Of a DNA stretch of 64,000 nucleotides, positions 47,134 to 56,657 are shown piece by piece; positions within the stretch are counted from its first letter, which is position 1; every line of letters begins with the position of its first letter. Source of the stretch: Streptomyces triculaminicus. GTDB lineage: Bacteria; Actinomycetota; Actinomycetes; Streptomycetales; Streptomycetaceae. The notes below the pieces were generated by a model. It was given only the letters and a program-made list of their open reading frames with translations, made no database searches and had not been told where the DNA came from. The position numbers were made by a program, and so were the translations under genes. The stretch lies in contig NZ_JAFMOF010000002.1 of NCBI RefSeq assembly GCF_017349075.1, positions 868,001-932,000 of the forward strand, read 5' to 3'.

Positions 47134-49137
47134 TGACTCCGCCGTGCCCGGCGAGCGGACCCTTGGCCTCCAGCCCGCCGCGGGCCCCCGGGCACCCCGC
47201 CGGCCCAGGCCCCCGCCGGCGGCAGAACGGGCTCCGGAGGCGGACCCGGCGGCCCCGGACCCGGCGGGCCCGGAGAGCCGGGGTCGGGCGGGACGGGCAG
47301 GAACGGGCCGGGCTCCGGCGGCCGGGGCGGCTCGGGCGGCCCGGACCTGGCCGAGCCGACCGGCAGCGGCGGCCCCACCGGCTACGACTACGCGGGCTTC
47401 AGCCGCCTGGCCGGGGAACTGACCGAGCCGCCCCCCGGCGTCTACAAGGTCGCCTACCGGCGACTGCTGAGCCGCGGCCCCGGCGGCGGGGCAGGGGTGA
47501 TGCTCCTGGTCGCGGCCGCCCCCCTGGTCTCCGTGGCGCTCCTGGTCTGGCTGGTCTCGCCCGACCACTGGCTCTACCGCCCCTATGTGAGCGACTGGGA
47601 GCGCGGCGCCGACTCCGTGATGCTGGTCTCCATCGCCCTGATCGAGCTGTTCCGCGTCGTCAACGTCGTCTCCAACGCGCACGCCACCTGGGTGGCCAGG
47701 GATCCGGTGCCGGTACGCGCCCAGCCCGGCACCCGGGTGGCGTTCCTGACCAGCTTCGTCCCCGGCAAGGAGCCGCTGTCCATGGTGCGGGCCACGCTCG
47801 AGGGCGCGGTGCGCATCGAGCACCGCGGCCACCTGGACGTCTGGCTGCTGGACGAGGGCGACGACCCCGAGGTCAGGCGGCTGTGCGAGGGCCTGGGCGT
47901 ACGCCACTTCTCCCGCAAGGACGTGGCGCGCTGGAACCAGCCCTCCGGCTGCTTCCGGGCCCGCACCAAACACGGCAACTACAACGCCTGGCTGGACGCC
48001 CACGGCGACGCCTACGACTTCATGGCCTGCGTCGACACCGACCATGTGCCGCTGTCCAACTTCCTCGAGCGCATGCTGGGCTACTTCCGCGACCCGGACG
48101 TGGCCTTCGTCGTCGGCCCCCAGGTCTACGGCAACTACACCACGGCCGTCACCAAGGCCGCCGAGAGCCAGCAGTTCCTCTTCCACGCCCTCATCCAGCG
48201 CGCCGGGAACGCCTACGGCTCACCCATGTTCGTCGGCACCAGCAACTGCGTCCGCATCAGCGTGCTGCGCCAGATCGGCGGCCTGTTCGACTCGATCACC
48301 GAGGACATGGCCACCGGCCTGGAGATCCACCGGCGGCGCAACCCCGCCACCGGCCGGCGCTGGAAGTCGGTCTACACCCCGGACGTGCTCGCGGTGGGGG
48401 AGGGGCCGTCGTCGTGGACGGACTTCTTCTCGCAGCAGCTGCGCTGGTCGCGCGGTACGTACGAGACGCTGCTGCGCCAGTTCTGGCGGGCGGTGTGGAC
48501 GCTGCCGCCCGGACGGCTGCTCAACTACGCCTTCATGGTCGCCTATTACCCGATGGCCGCGCTCAACTGGATGCTGGGGTCCCTGACCTGCGCGCTGTTC
48601 CTGGGCCTGGGAGCCTCCGGCATCGCCGTGGAGTCGTCGCTGTGGCTGATGCTCTACTGCGACGCGGCCGCGCTGCAGGTGGGGCTGTACGTATGGAACC
48701 GGCGGCACAACGTCAGCCCCCACGAGCCGGCCGGCTCCTCGGGAGCCGCGGGCATGGTGATGTCCGCGCTCTCCGCCCCGCTGTACGCGCGCTCGCTCGG
48801 CGAGGCGCTGCTGCGGCGGCGCTCACGGTTCGTCGTCACCCCCAAGGGTGACTCGGCCAGCCCCGACCAGGTGGCGACCTTCCGCACCCACCTGGTGTGG
48901 GCGGCGGTGTTCGCGCTCTCGCTCGCCGCGTCCTGGGCGTTCGGCCACGCCCACACGGCGATGCGGATCTGGGCCGCCCTGGCCCTGGTCACCGCCCTCG
49001 GACCGGTGGCGGTGTGGCAGGGCGGCCTGTGGCGCGACCGCCGGCCCGCGGCCGCCGCCCCGGGGCCGCCGGTCCTCGCCGCCGAGCCGGAGGCGGCCGG
49101 CCCCTCGCGGACCGTGGGCCAGCGGCGTCCGATGTGA
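47134..49137 (+). CDS. cslA: CslA cellulose-synthase-like glycosyltransferase, N-terminus unresolved
   Basis: This GT2 membrane protein matches streptomycete CslA, which makes a beta-glucan at hyphal tips. Catalytic motifs are VWLLDEGDDPEV, FMACVDTDHVP (DxD), DSITEDMATG (TED) and FSQQLRWSRGTYE (QxxRW). Helices flank the domain (MLLVAAAPLVSVALLVWLV, and four or more after 48520). GTG at 47497 is the first start in this frame, but conserved CslA sequence lies upstream (GYDYAGFSRLAGELTEPPPG at about 47377). The frame is open from 47134 without a start codon, so a base is probably missing between about 47130 and 47370; GTG starts at 47057 and 47124 in other frames are candidates. It is followed by glxA. 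Confidence 0.88.
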
Positions 49138-49191
49138 GCGGCGCCCCGCCCGGCCGGGGGCGAACGTCAGTACTCGTGTGATCGAGGGGAT

Positions 49192-51148
49192 GTGAGTGCG
49201 GTGAGGTATCTGCCGAACCCGAGCCCGAAGGCGCGCAAGGCGGCCCTGAGCACCGGCTGCGTCCTGGCACTGCTCGCGGCCAACGGGCCGGCCGCCACCG
49301 GCTTCGCGGAACGCGCCTGGCACGAGTACGCCGTCAACCAGCCCGCGTACAAGGCCGGCTACGGCCACTGGGACGTCGTCGACGTCCCCGCGAGGTTCCG
49401 CGTCAACGCCATCCACGCCGCCCTGCTGCGCACCGGCAAGGTGCTGCTGATCGCGGGATCGGGCAACGACGAGAAGAACTTCAGGGCCGGCACCTTCCGC
49501 AGCGTGCTGTGGGATCCGGTGCGCAACACCTTCAAGACCGTCCCGACGCCCAAGGACATGTTCTGCGCCGGGCACGCCCAGCTCCCCGACGGCCGGCTGC
49601 TGGTGGCGGGCGGCACCGCCCGCTACGAGAAGCTGACCGGCGACGTCGACCGGGCCGGCGGCGCGATGCTGGTGAAGAACGAGAACCCCGACGCCCCCCG
49701 GGCCTTCCCCGCCGGCACCGTCTTCACCGGCTCCACCGGCAAGCGCTACCGCTCCCAGGTGCCGGTCCTCGTGCCCCGCGCCACGAAGGAGGTCAGCGAG
49801 CACGGCAAGGGCAGGAAAAAGAAGAAGAAGGTCCGGGTCACCGCCTCCCAGGCCCGCGTCTACGTCGAGGCCGTCACCGCCGGCGAGAGCGGCATCACCC
49901 ACACCGCCGACCAGTACCGCATCCAGGGGCTCAGGGGGAAGGACGGCCACGACCTGTACGGCCTCGCGGCCAAGCTGGGCCTGGACAAGAAGGACTTCCA
50001 GGGGCTGAAGGACGCCTACGAGTTCGACCCGATCGCCGAGCGCTACGTCCCCGTCGACCCCATGTCCGAGGCCCGCTGGTACCCCACCCTGGTCACCCTC
50101 GAGGACGGCCGCGTCCTGGCCGTCTCCGGCCTCGACGACATGGGCGAGATCATCCCCGGCAAGAACGAGATCTACGACCCCCGCACCCACCGCTGGTCCG
50201 CCGGGCCCAACCGCTACTTCCCCACCTACCCCGCCCTCTTCCTCACCGGCGGCGGCCGCCTCTTCTACTCCGGCTCCAACGCCGGCTACGGCCCCGCCGA
50301 CAAGGGCCGCGCCCCGGGACTGTGGAACGTGGAGACCAACTCCTTCGTCCCCGTCCCCGGCCTGCCCCGGCAGGACATGACCGAGACCTCCGCCTCGGTG
50401 CTGCTGCCCCCGGCCCAGGACCGCAAGGTGATGCTCATGGGCGGCGGCGGGGTGGGGAGTCCCACGAGTCCACCCCCGCACCGCCATCGCCGACCTCGGC
50501 GTGCCCTCCCCGCGCTTCGCCCCCGGCCCCGACCTGCCCCAGGGCACCCGCTATCTCAACGCCGTGCTGACCCCCGACGACCGGGTCTTCACCACCGGCG
50601 GCTCGCGCGACTACCGCGGCAAGCGCGGCTCCGACATCCTGCGCGCCCAGTTCTACGACCCCGCGCGCCGCGCCTTCCGCACCGCCGCGGCCCCCACCGT
50701 CGGCCGCGACTACCACACCGAGGCCCTGCTGCTGCCCGACGGGCGGATCGCGGTGTTCGGCTCCAACCCGCTGTTCGCCGACAAGGACGACACCCGCATG
50801 GGCGTCTTCGAGCAGCGCATCGAGGTCTACACCCCGCCCTACCTCTACCGCGACCGCCGGCCCGCGCTGCCCTCCGCCCCGCGCGAGGCCGAGCGGGGCG
50901 GGGTCGTACGCCTGCCCGGGACCGACCCCCGGCAGAAGGTCACCGCCCGGCTGATGCGCCCGAGCGCGGTCACCCACGCCACGGACGTCGAACAGCGCTC
51001 CATCGCCCTGACCGTCGGCGTCCGCGACGGCGCGCTCACCGTCACGGTCCCGGAGGACCCCTCGCTGGTGCCCGCCGGCTGGTACATGCTCTTCCTCACG
51101 GACCGGGCGGGAACGCCGTCGCGGGCCGCGTGGGTGCACGTGCGGTGA
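49192..51148 (+). pseudogene. glxA: GlxA copper radical oxidase, two single-base frame breaks
   Basis: The gene encodes the galactose-oxidase-like GlxA, which acts with CslA in glycan deposition at hyphal tips. It has an N-terminal signal-anchor (TGCVLALLAANGPAATGFA) and a kelch propeller. Expected Cys-Tyr cofactor residues are Cys in DMFCAGHA (codon 49564) and Tyr in ARWYPTL (codon 50080). Copper ligands are Tyr-His in GRDYHTEALLL (codons 50711 and 50714) and His in AVTHATDVEQRS (codon 50975). The frame breaks at about 50456 (GTGGGGAGTCC lacks one G) and 50474 (ACCCCCGCACC lacks one C). Restoring both gives VGESHESTPRTAIADLGVP and 652 residues, close to known GlxA. GTG 49201 is an alternative start. 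Confidence 0.92.
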
Positions 51149-51171
51149 GACGCGCCGGCCGCCCGGGCGCC

Positions 51172-52290
51172 TCAGCCCGGCGGCGGGGGCGGTGGCGGAG
51201 GGGGAGGCGGTGGTGGAGGCAGTGGTGGCAGCGGTGGGGCGGGCGTGGGCGCCTCGGGCCGGGGCCTGAGGAGGGGCTGTCCGCCGGCCAGCCCCAGGGC
51301 GTACTCCGGCCACCAGCTGCCCGCCGGGGGAGCTCCCCGGCAGGAGCCGTCCGACTCGCCGGGACGCTTGACCCACACGAAGGCGTCGACACGGGCGTCG
51401 CCCGTCGCCGTGGTGGGCGGCGTGCCCAGCGCCCGGCCCGGCGGATTGCACCACGACTCGTCGTCGCCGCTGCCGGGCGGGGGCGGCGGCAGCGGGCCGT
51501 TGCCGTTGCGGCTGGTGTCGATGATGTAGTGGGCGCCGTCCAGCCGCCCGGACAGCTCGTCGCCGTAGGCGCGGGTGACCTGTGTGGTGTGGAAGTTGGA
51601 GACGTTCAGCGCGAACCCGTCGGCCTCGCCGACGCCGGCCCTGCGCAACGCCTCGGCCAGCAGCCCCTGGTCGGAGATCCAGCCGGCGTTCCCGGCGTCG
51701 ATGTACACCGACGCGCCCCGCCGGGCCTTGAAGGCGCGGACCGCGTGGGCCAGCAGCTCCAGGCGCTCCTGCTTCGCCTCCTGCGGCAGGCAGGTCGCCC
51801 ACTGGGCGATGGCGTCGGGCTCGAGCACCACCCACGCCCGGTGTTCGCCGATCCCGTCGGCGGCGCGCGCCACCCAGTCCCGGTAGGCGGCCGCGTCCCG
51901 CGCTCCGCCGGAGGAGTACTGGCCGCAGTCGCGGTGCGGGATGTTGTAGGCCACCAGCACGGGAATGCGGCCCGCGCGCTCCGCCTCCTCCGTCACGCGC
52001 GCGACCTCCGCGCGCGGGTCGTCGCCGGGCATCCACACCGCCGTCGGCTGCTCGGCGATGCGCCGCATGACCGCCGCGTCCTCCTCGCGGCCCCGTTCCT
52101 GCCAGACCAGCGACTGCTTGGCGGCGCGGGGGGTGGGCTCGGTCCAGAACGGCGAGTCGGGACCGCCGCCGGCCCCGGCGGCGGCCGAGGGGGCGGCGCC
52201 GGCCGCCACGCACGCGGCGCTCGCGCAGGCCAGTGCGACGGCCCGGCCGCGCACACCGGCCAGACGAGGGGTCGTACGCGCGCGTGGCAT
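51172..52290 (-). CDS. cslZ: CslZ-type secreted GH6 endoglucanase with polyproline tail
   Basis: The 372-residue protein has a signal peptide and a GH6 beta-1,4-glucanase domain: IPVLVAYNIPHRDCGQYSSGG, WVVLEPDAIAQWATCL with the catalytic Asp, VYIDAGNAGWISDQGLLA, ALNVSNFHTT, DTSRNGNGPL, and FVWVKRPGESDGSC. It ends in a run of about 14 prolines after PPLPPLPP, which I have not seen described for this family. It is convergent with glxA, and the CslA-GlxA-CslZ set is conserved in Streptomyces, where the glucanase probably trims or opens the wall for glycan deposition. ATG 52290 follows AGGAAG. Confidence 0.9.
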   Translation of the reverse strand: MPRARTTPRLAGVRGRAVALACASAACVAAGAAPSAAAGAGGGPDSPFWTEPTPRAAKQSLVWQERGREEDAAVMRRIAEQPTAVWMPGDDPRAEVARVTEEAERAGRIPVLVAYNIPHRDCGQYSSGGARDAAAYRDWVARAADGIGEHRAWVVLEPDAIAQWATCLPQEAKQERLELLAHAVRAFKARRGASVYIDAGNAGWISDQGLLAEALRRAGVGEADGFALNVSNFHTTQVTRAYGDELSGRLDGAHYIIDTSRNGNGPLPPPPPGSGDDESWCNPPGRALGTPPTTATGDARVDAFVWVKRPGESDGSCRGAPPAGSWWPEYALGLAGGQPLLRPRPEAPTPAPPLPPLPPPPPPPPPPPPPPG

Positions 52291-52398
52291 GAGCGGCACT
52301 TCTTCCTGCCGGTCCCGGTGGTCATACCAGCTTGAAATATGCCGAACCGTCGGCCGGGGATTTCGCGCGCCGCGCGGGGCGTCGTTGCTCCGGACGAC

Positions 52399-53463
52399 TC
52401 AACCCGTGCCCAGCACGTCCGCCAGGTCGTACCCGACCGGCTCCTCCAGCTGCGCGTACGTGCACTGCCGCGGCTCCCGGTCCGGGCGCCAGCGGCGGAA
52501 CTGGGCGGTGTGCCGGAAACGGTCGCCCTGCATGTGGTCGTAGGCGACCTCGAGCACCCGCTCCGGGCGCAGCGCGACCCACGACAGGTCCTTCTTGCCG
52601 GTCCAGCGGCTGGGGCCGCCCGGCAGCCGGCCGGCCGCCTGCGCCTCCGCGCTGGCCCACTCCTGCCACGGATGCCCCGTCACGTCCGGCATCCGCAGCG
52701 GCTCCAGCTCCGCCATCAGCTCCTGGCGGCGGCGCATGGGGAACGAGGCGCACACCCCCACGTGCTGCAGCCGTCCGGCGTCGTCGTACAGCCCCAGCAG
52801 CAGCGAGCCGACCACGGGCCCGCTCTTGTGCGGCCGCAGGCCGGCCAGCACGCAGTCGGCGGTGCGCTCGTGCTTGACCTTCACCATGACCCGCTCGCCC
52901 GGCCGGTAGGGCATTTCGGGCGGCTTGGCGATCACTCCGTCCAGGCCCGCGCCCTCGAACTGCTCGAACCACCCCTGGGCCTCGGCGAGGTCGTCGGTGA
53001 CGGGGGCGACGAAGACGGGGTCGCGCACGCCGCGCAGGGCCTCGTCCAGCAGGTCCCGGCGCTCGTGCTGGGGCCGGGCCAGCAGCGACTCGTCGCCGAG
53101 GGCGAGCAGGTCGAAGGCGATCAGACTGGCCGGCGTCACCCCGGCCAGGTGGCGCACCCGGGAGTCGGCCGGGTGGATCCGCTCCAGCAGGGCGTCGAAG
53201 TCCAGGCGGGCGCCGCGCACGATGACGATCTCGCCGTCCAGCACGCAGCGTTCGGGCAGCTGTTCCAGCAGGGCGGCCACGAGCTCGGGGAAGTAGCGGG
53301 TGAGCGGCTTGCCCGTGCGGCTGCCGAGCTCGATCTCGTCGCCGTCGCGGAAGACGATCGCCCGGAAGCCGTCCCACTTGGCCTCGTACCGCATGCCGGG
53401 CGGAATCTTCGCCGCCGGCTTGGCGAGCATGGGCTGCAGGGGCGGCATCACCGGAAGGTCCAT
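52399..53463 (-). CDS. ATP-dependent DNA ligase (LigC-like)
   Basis: The 354-residue protein has the nucleotidyltransferase motif I YEAKWDGFRAIVFRDGDE with the adenylated Lys, motif III-like LDGEIVIV, LIAFDLLALGDESLL, motif IV GLDGVIAKPPEMPYRPGER and motif V VKVKHERTADCV, then an OB-fold domain (VVGSLLLGLYDDAGRLQHVG). It lacks polymerase and nuclease domains, so it is a stand-alone LigC-type ligase for nick sealing in end joining or repair. It is divergent from the LigD-type polymerase gene across 89 bp. Confidence 0.9.
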   Translation of the reverse strand: MDLPVMPPLQPMLAKPAAKIPPGMRYEAKWDGFRAIVFRDGDEIELGSRTGKPLTRYFPELVAALLEQLPERCVLDGEIVIVRGARLDFDALLERIHPADSRVRHLAGVTPASLIAFDLLALGDESLLARPQHERRDLLDEALRGVRDPVFVAPVTDDLAEAQGWFEQFEGAGLDGVIAKPPEMPYRPGERVMVKVKHERTADCVLAGLRPHKSGPVVGSLLLGLYDDAGRLQHVGVCASFPMRRRQELMAELEPLRMPDVTGHPWQEWASAEAQAAGRLPGGPSRWTGKKDLSWVALRPERVLEVAYDHMQGDRFRHTAQFRRWRPDREPRQCTYAQLEEPVGYDLADVLGTG

Positions 53464-53539
53464 GGTCCGGATTGTGCGGGCGGTGCGGGCCCGCGCACCC
53501 GGCCCGCGCCGCCGACAGGCGCCGTCCGCCCGGGCGGCC

Positions 53540-53545
53540 TAGCGT
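53540..53545 (+). promoter_or_regulatory. -10 element for a probably leaderless polymerase transcript
   Basis: TAGCGT lies 7 bp before the ATG at 53553, placing the transcription start at or next to the start codon. No ribosome site is present, in line with leaderless initiation. A CACAAT at a similar distance precedes the divergent ligase. Confidence 0.55.
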
Positions 53546-53552
53546 GACACCC

Positions 53553-54602
53553 ATGGCAGAGGCGCTGGAGCTCACCGTCGGCGAGCGCACGGTAAGGCTG
53601 TCCCACCCGGACAAGGTCTACTTCCCCCTGCGCGGGTTCACCAAGTACGACCTGGCCCGCTACTACCTGAGCGTCGGCGACGGCGTCCTGCGCGCCCTGC
53701 GCGACCGGCCCACGACGCTGGAGCGCTATCCCAACGGGGTCGAGGGCGAGTCGTTCTTCCAGAAGCGGGCGCCCAAGAACCTCCCCGAGTGGATCCCCAC
53801 CGGCCGCATCGCCTTCCCCAGCGGGCGGTACGCCGACGAGATCTGCCCCTCCGAGACCGCGGCCGTGCTGTGGGCGGTGAACCTGGGGTGCCTGACGTTC
53901 CACCCCTGGCCGGTGCGGCGCGAGGACACCGACCACCCCGACGAGCTGCGCATCGACCTCGACCCGCAGCCGGGCACGGACTACGCCGACGCGGTGCGGG
54001 CCGCGCTCGAGCTGCGGGACGTCCTGGAGGGGCTCGGGCTGACCGGCTGGCCCAAGACCTCCGGCGGGCGCGGCCTGCACGTGTTCGTGCCCATCCGGCC
54101 GGACTGGACCTTCGTGCAGGTGCGCCGCTCCGCCATCGCGGTTGCCCGCGAGCTGGAGCGCCGGGCGCCGGAGCGGATCACCACCGCGTGGTGGAAGGAG
54201 CAGCGCGGCGAGAAGATCTTCGTCGACTACAACCAGACCGCCCGGGACCGCACCATCGCCAGCGCCTACTCCGTGCGCCCCCGCCCCCACGCGCCCGTCT
54301 CGGCGCCGCTGCGCTGGGAGGAGCTGGCCGACGCCGTGCCCGAGGACTTCGACCTGGCGACCATGCCCGCCCGCTTCGCCGAGGTCGGCGACCTGCACGC
54401 GGACATGGACGCCCGCCCCGGCACCCTGGAGGCGGCGCTCGACCTGGCCGCCCGCGACGAGCGCGAGCACGGCCTGGGCGACCTGCCCTACCCGCCGGAG
54501 CACCCCAAGATGAAGGGCGAGCCCAAGCGCGTCCAGCCCAGCAGGGCGAAGAAGACCGGAGGCAAGGCTGACGGCAAGTCCGAGGGCCGGACCGAAGGCT
54601 GA
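53553..54602 (+). CDS. ligD: LigD-type primase-polymerase of non-homologous end joining
   Basis: The 349-residue protein is a stand-alone LigD polymerase domain (archaeo-eukaryotic primase fold). Features are HPDKVYFPLRGFTKYDLARYY, ERYPNGVEGESFFQKRAPKN, CLTFHPWPVR, the catalytic DxD in LRIDLDPQPGTDYADAV, WPKTSGGRGLHVFVPI and FVDYNQTARDRTIASAYSVR. It fills or adds nucleotides at broken ends. The C-terminus is a Lys-rich tail. It is divergent from the ligase, so end-joining activities usually fused in LigD are split here; no Ku gene is in the window. Confidence 0.9.
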   Translation: MAEALELTVGERTVRLSHPDKVYFPLRGFTKYDLARYYLSVGDGVLRALRDRPTTLERYPNGVEGESFFQKRAPKNLPEWIPTGRIAFPSGRYADEICPSETAAVLWAVNLGCLTFHPWPVRREDTDHPDELRIDLDPQPGTDYADAVRAALELRDVLEGLGLTGWPKTSGGRGLHVFVPIRPDWTFVQVRRSAIAVARELERRAPERITTAWWKEQRGEKIFVDYNQTARDRTIASAYSVRPRPHAPVSAPLRWEELADAVPEDFDLATMPARFAEVGDLHADMDARPGTLEAALDLAARDEREHGLGDLPYPPEHPKMKGEPKRVQPSRAKKTGGKADGKSEGRTEG

Positions 54603-54643
54603 CGCCCCCTTGGACCCGCCCCGGATCCGCGCCGCCCCCACCG

Positions 54644-54685
54644 AAGCGTCCGTACGCACCCCGCGCCTCGCGTACGGGCGCTTCG
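54644..54685. terminator. Terminator hairpin after the LigD-type gene
   Basis: The arms GAAGCGTCCGTACGC (54644-54658) and GCGTACGGGCGCTTC (54671-54685) pair with one G-T step over 15 bp around a 12-nt loop. Confidence 0.78.
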
Positions 54686-54782
54686 TTGTGCCATCCGGGT
54701 CTTCATCTTGATTTGTGTTTATGGCGACATTTCAGGTGGAACTCGGACAATGCGTGACCCACTTCGCATCGAGGGAGTTCCC

Positions 54783-55181
54783 ATGTTCAGTACGCTCGCC
54801 GTCCGTTGCAGGAAGGCCTCGGCCGCTGTGCTGGCGGTGGCCGCGCTCGGCGGATCGCTGCTCGCCGTCGCCCCGGCCCAGGCCCTTCCGCCCGTCCGGC
54901 CCTACGGTGCGGTCGTCGCCTCCTCGGGCATCAACGAGCGCGTCTTCCCCACCACCGACTCCGCCGTCAAGGGTGTGCTCAAGTTCCACACCCAGATCGC
55001 GCTGCGCTGCAAGGCCAGGGCGCAGGACGTCTCCGGCAACGCCCTGTGGTACCTGCTGAAGGAGCGCAACACCTGGGTCTCGGCTCGCTATGTCGACAGC
55101 ACCGGGGAGGTCCCGCTCTGCAGGACCCTCACCCGCAGCGTGCTGGACGAGAGCGCCGAGTCCCGCCGGGCCATGGGCTGA
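54783..55181 (+). CDS. Secreted SH3-like domain protein
   Basis: The 132-residue protein has a signal peptide (ASAAVLAVAALGGSLLAVAPAQA) and a bacterial SH3-like domain: YGAVVASSGINERVFPTTDS, VKGVLKFHTQIALRCKARAQ, NALWYLLKERNTWVSARYV, with two Cys that may form a disulfide (RCKA and PLCR). Such proteins bind peptidoglycan or other wall polymers. ATG 54783 follows GAGGGA. The upstream 180 bp holds a terminator and an AT-rich promoter-like stretch near 54705-54735. Confidence 0.82.
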   Translation: MFSTLAVRCRKASAAVLAVAALGGSLLAVAPAQALPPVRPYGAVVASSGINERVFPTTDSAVKGVLKFHTQIALRCKARAQDVSGNALWYLLKERNTWVSARYVDSTGEVPLCRTLTRSVLDESAESRRAMG

Positions 55182-55205
55182 GGCCGCCGAGGGGGCCGCG
55201 GTGCG

Positions 55206-55245
55206 GCACTCGGGCGGCCCGGACGGGGCCGGGCCGCCCGAGTGC
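55206..55245. terminator. Terminator hairpin after the SH3-like gene
   Basis: Two perfect 17-nt arms (55206-55222 and 55229-55245) flank a 6-nt loop, 25 bp after the stop and before the convergent CapA gene. Confidence 0.85.
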
Positions 55246-55290
55246 GACGAAGGCGCCCGGGTGCGGTGAAGGCGCTCGGCCGGCTCTCGC

Positions 55291-56475
55291 TCAGCCGGCC
55301 ATGACCAGGCCGTCCCGGGCGGCGCCCCGGGAGAGCGCGGCCCGGCGGATCTGCTCCCGGGCCTCGGCGAGGTCCGCCCGGCCCGGCTCCATGACGACCG
55401 CCCGGCCCAGGTCCAGCACCCTGAACGGCCCCCGCAGATCCGTGAGCTGGGGCAGGAACTCCGCCCTCGTCACCCGCCAGCGCTGCCCCGCGCGGGCGGG
55501 CGGGGCGAAGGTGAAGCGGGCGATGGAGCTCTGGTTGCCCCGGCCGTCCTGAGCACCCTCGGGGTTGTACATCTCGCCCGCGAGCTGGTCGCCCATGCCG
55601 TAGACCACCCAGGTGCCGTTGACCTTCTCGTACGCCTGCGGCACGTGGTTGTGCGTGCCGAGGATCAGGTCGACGTCGGGGCGGCCTCCGGTGGTGGCGG
55701 CCGTCAGGCGCCGGGCCAGCGTCAGCTGCTGCTCGTCCGGCTCCTGCTGCCACTCGGTGCCCCAGTGCAGGCTCACCGCCACGACGTCCGCCCCGGCCTT
55801 GCGGGCGGCCCGCGCGTCGGCGAGGATCCGGTCCGCGTCGATGAGGTTGACCGTCCATGGGCGGCCCTCGGGGAGGGGGATGCCGTTGGTGGCGTAGGTG
55901 TAGGAGAGCTGGGCGACCTTCGCCGGGCCGGCCCGCAGCAGGTTCACCCGCGTCCCCTCGGCGGCGGAGCGCGCCGACCCCGTGTGCCGCAGGCCGGCCG
56001 CGTCCATCGCGTCGAGGGTGCGCCGTACGCCCGTACTTCCCGCGTCCAGCGTGTGGTTGGAGGCCGTCGAGCACGAGTCGTACCCTGTCTCCCGCAGCGC
56101 AAGGGCCACGTGCGGCGGGGAGACGAACGCCGGGTAGCCGCTGAAGGGCCCCTGCTCGTCGCCGTAGACCGTCTCCATGTGACAGATCGCCACGTCGGCG
56201 GCGGAGACGACCGGCTGGACCCCGGCGAGCATCGGCCGGAAGTCGTAGCCCGTACCGGACCTGCGGCCGTCCTCCCGCGCCTGCCGGATGACCGAGTCGT
56301 GGGGGAGTACGTCCCCCGTGGCCACCAGCGTGAAGCCGGCGGGCTCCGCCCTGCCCGCCGCCGGGGCCGCCCGCCGCTGCCGTTGCTGCTCGCCGGGCGG
56401 GGCGCAGCCCGCCCCCGCGAGGGCCAGTACGCCCAGTGCCGCCACCGCCATGGCCGTGCCCGTGTGTTTCCGCAT
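55291..56475 (-). CDS. CapA-family protein, exported lipoprotein-like form
   Basis: The 394-residue protein has a signal with a lipobox-like LALAGAGC and then a CapA metallophosphoesterase-fold domain: TLVATGDVLPHDSVI, ADVAICHMETVYGDEQ, TASNHTLDAGSTGVR, AVSLHWGTEWQQEPDEQQ, DLILGTHNHVPQAYE. It is likely anchored outside the membrane and may act on a surface polymer such as poly-gamma-glutamate, which remains unproven. ATG 56475 follows GGGAG. It differs from the cytoplasmic CapA at 2.5 kb in having the signal and the fuller NHTLD/NH motif set. Confidence 0.88.
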   Translation of the reverse strand: MRKHTGTAMAVAALGVLALAGAGCAPPGEQQRQRRAAPAAGRAEPAGFTLVATGDVLPHDSVIRQAREDGRRSGTGYDFRPMLAGVQPVVSAADVAICHMETVYGDEQGPFSGYPAFVSPPHVALALRETGYDSCSTASNHTLDAGSTGVRRTLDAMDAAGLRHTGSARSAAEGTRVNLLRAGPAKVAQLSYTYATNGIPLPEGRPWTVNLIDADRILADARAARKAGADVVAVSLHWGTEWQQEPDEQQLTLARRLTAATTGGRPDVDLILGTHNHVPQAYEKVNGTWVVYGMGDQLAGEMYNPEGAQDGRGNQSSIARFTFAPPARAGQRWRVTRAEFLPQLTDLRGPFRVLDLGRAVVMEPGRADLAEAREQIRRAALSRGAARDGLVMAG

Positions 56476-56657
56476 CGTCCGGACTCCCGCTTCTCCGCCG
56501 AAAAAACGCACGCCTTATATGACTTATATGTGCGTGCATGTCGGATTTCGCGGAGAGGGGGGCCGGAAGTGGTGGAGAAAGCCGTCCGCCATCCGGTGAC
56601 CGGCGCCTAGAGTTGCGTCACGTCACAGGCACTCGTACGGCCGGAAGGAAGAGCGCG

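Noticed and set aside
48823-50547. A 574-codon minus-strand frame
   Set aside because: It is antisense to the cslA 3' end and glxA, both of which have conserved motifs.
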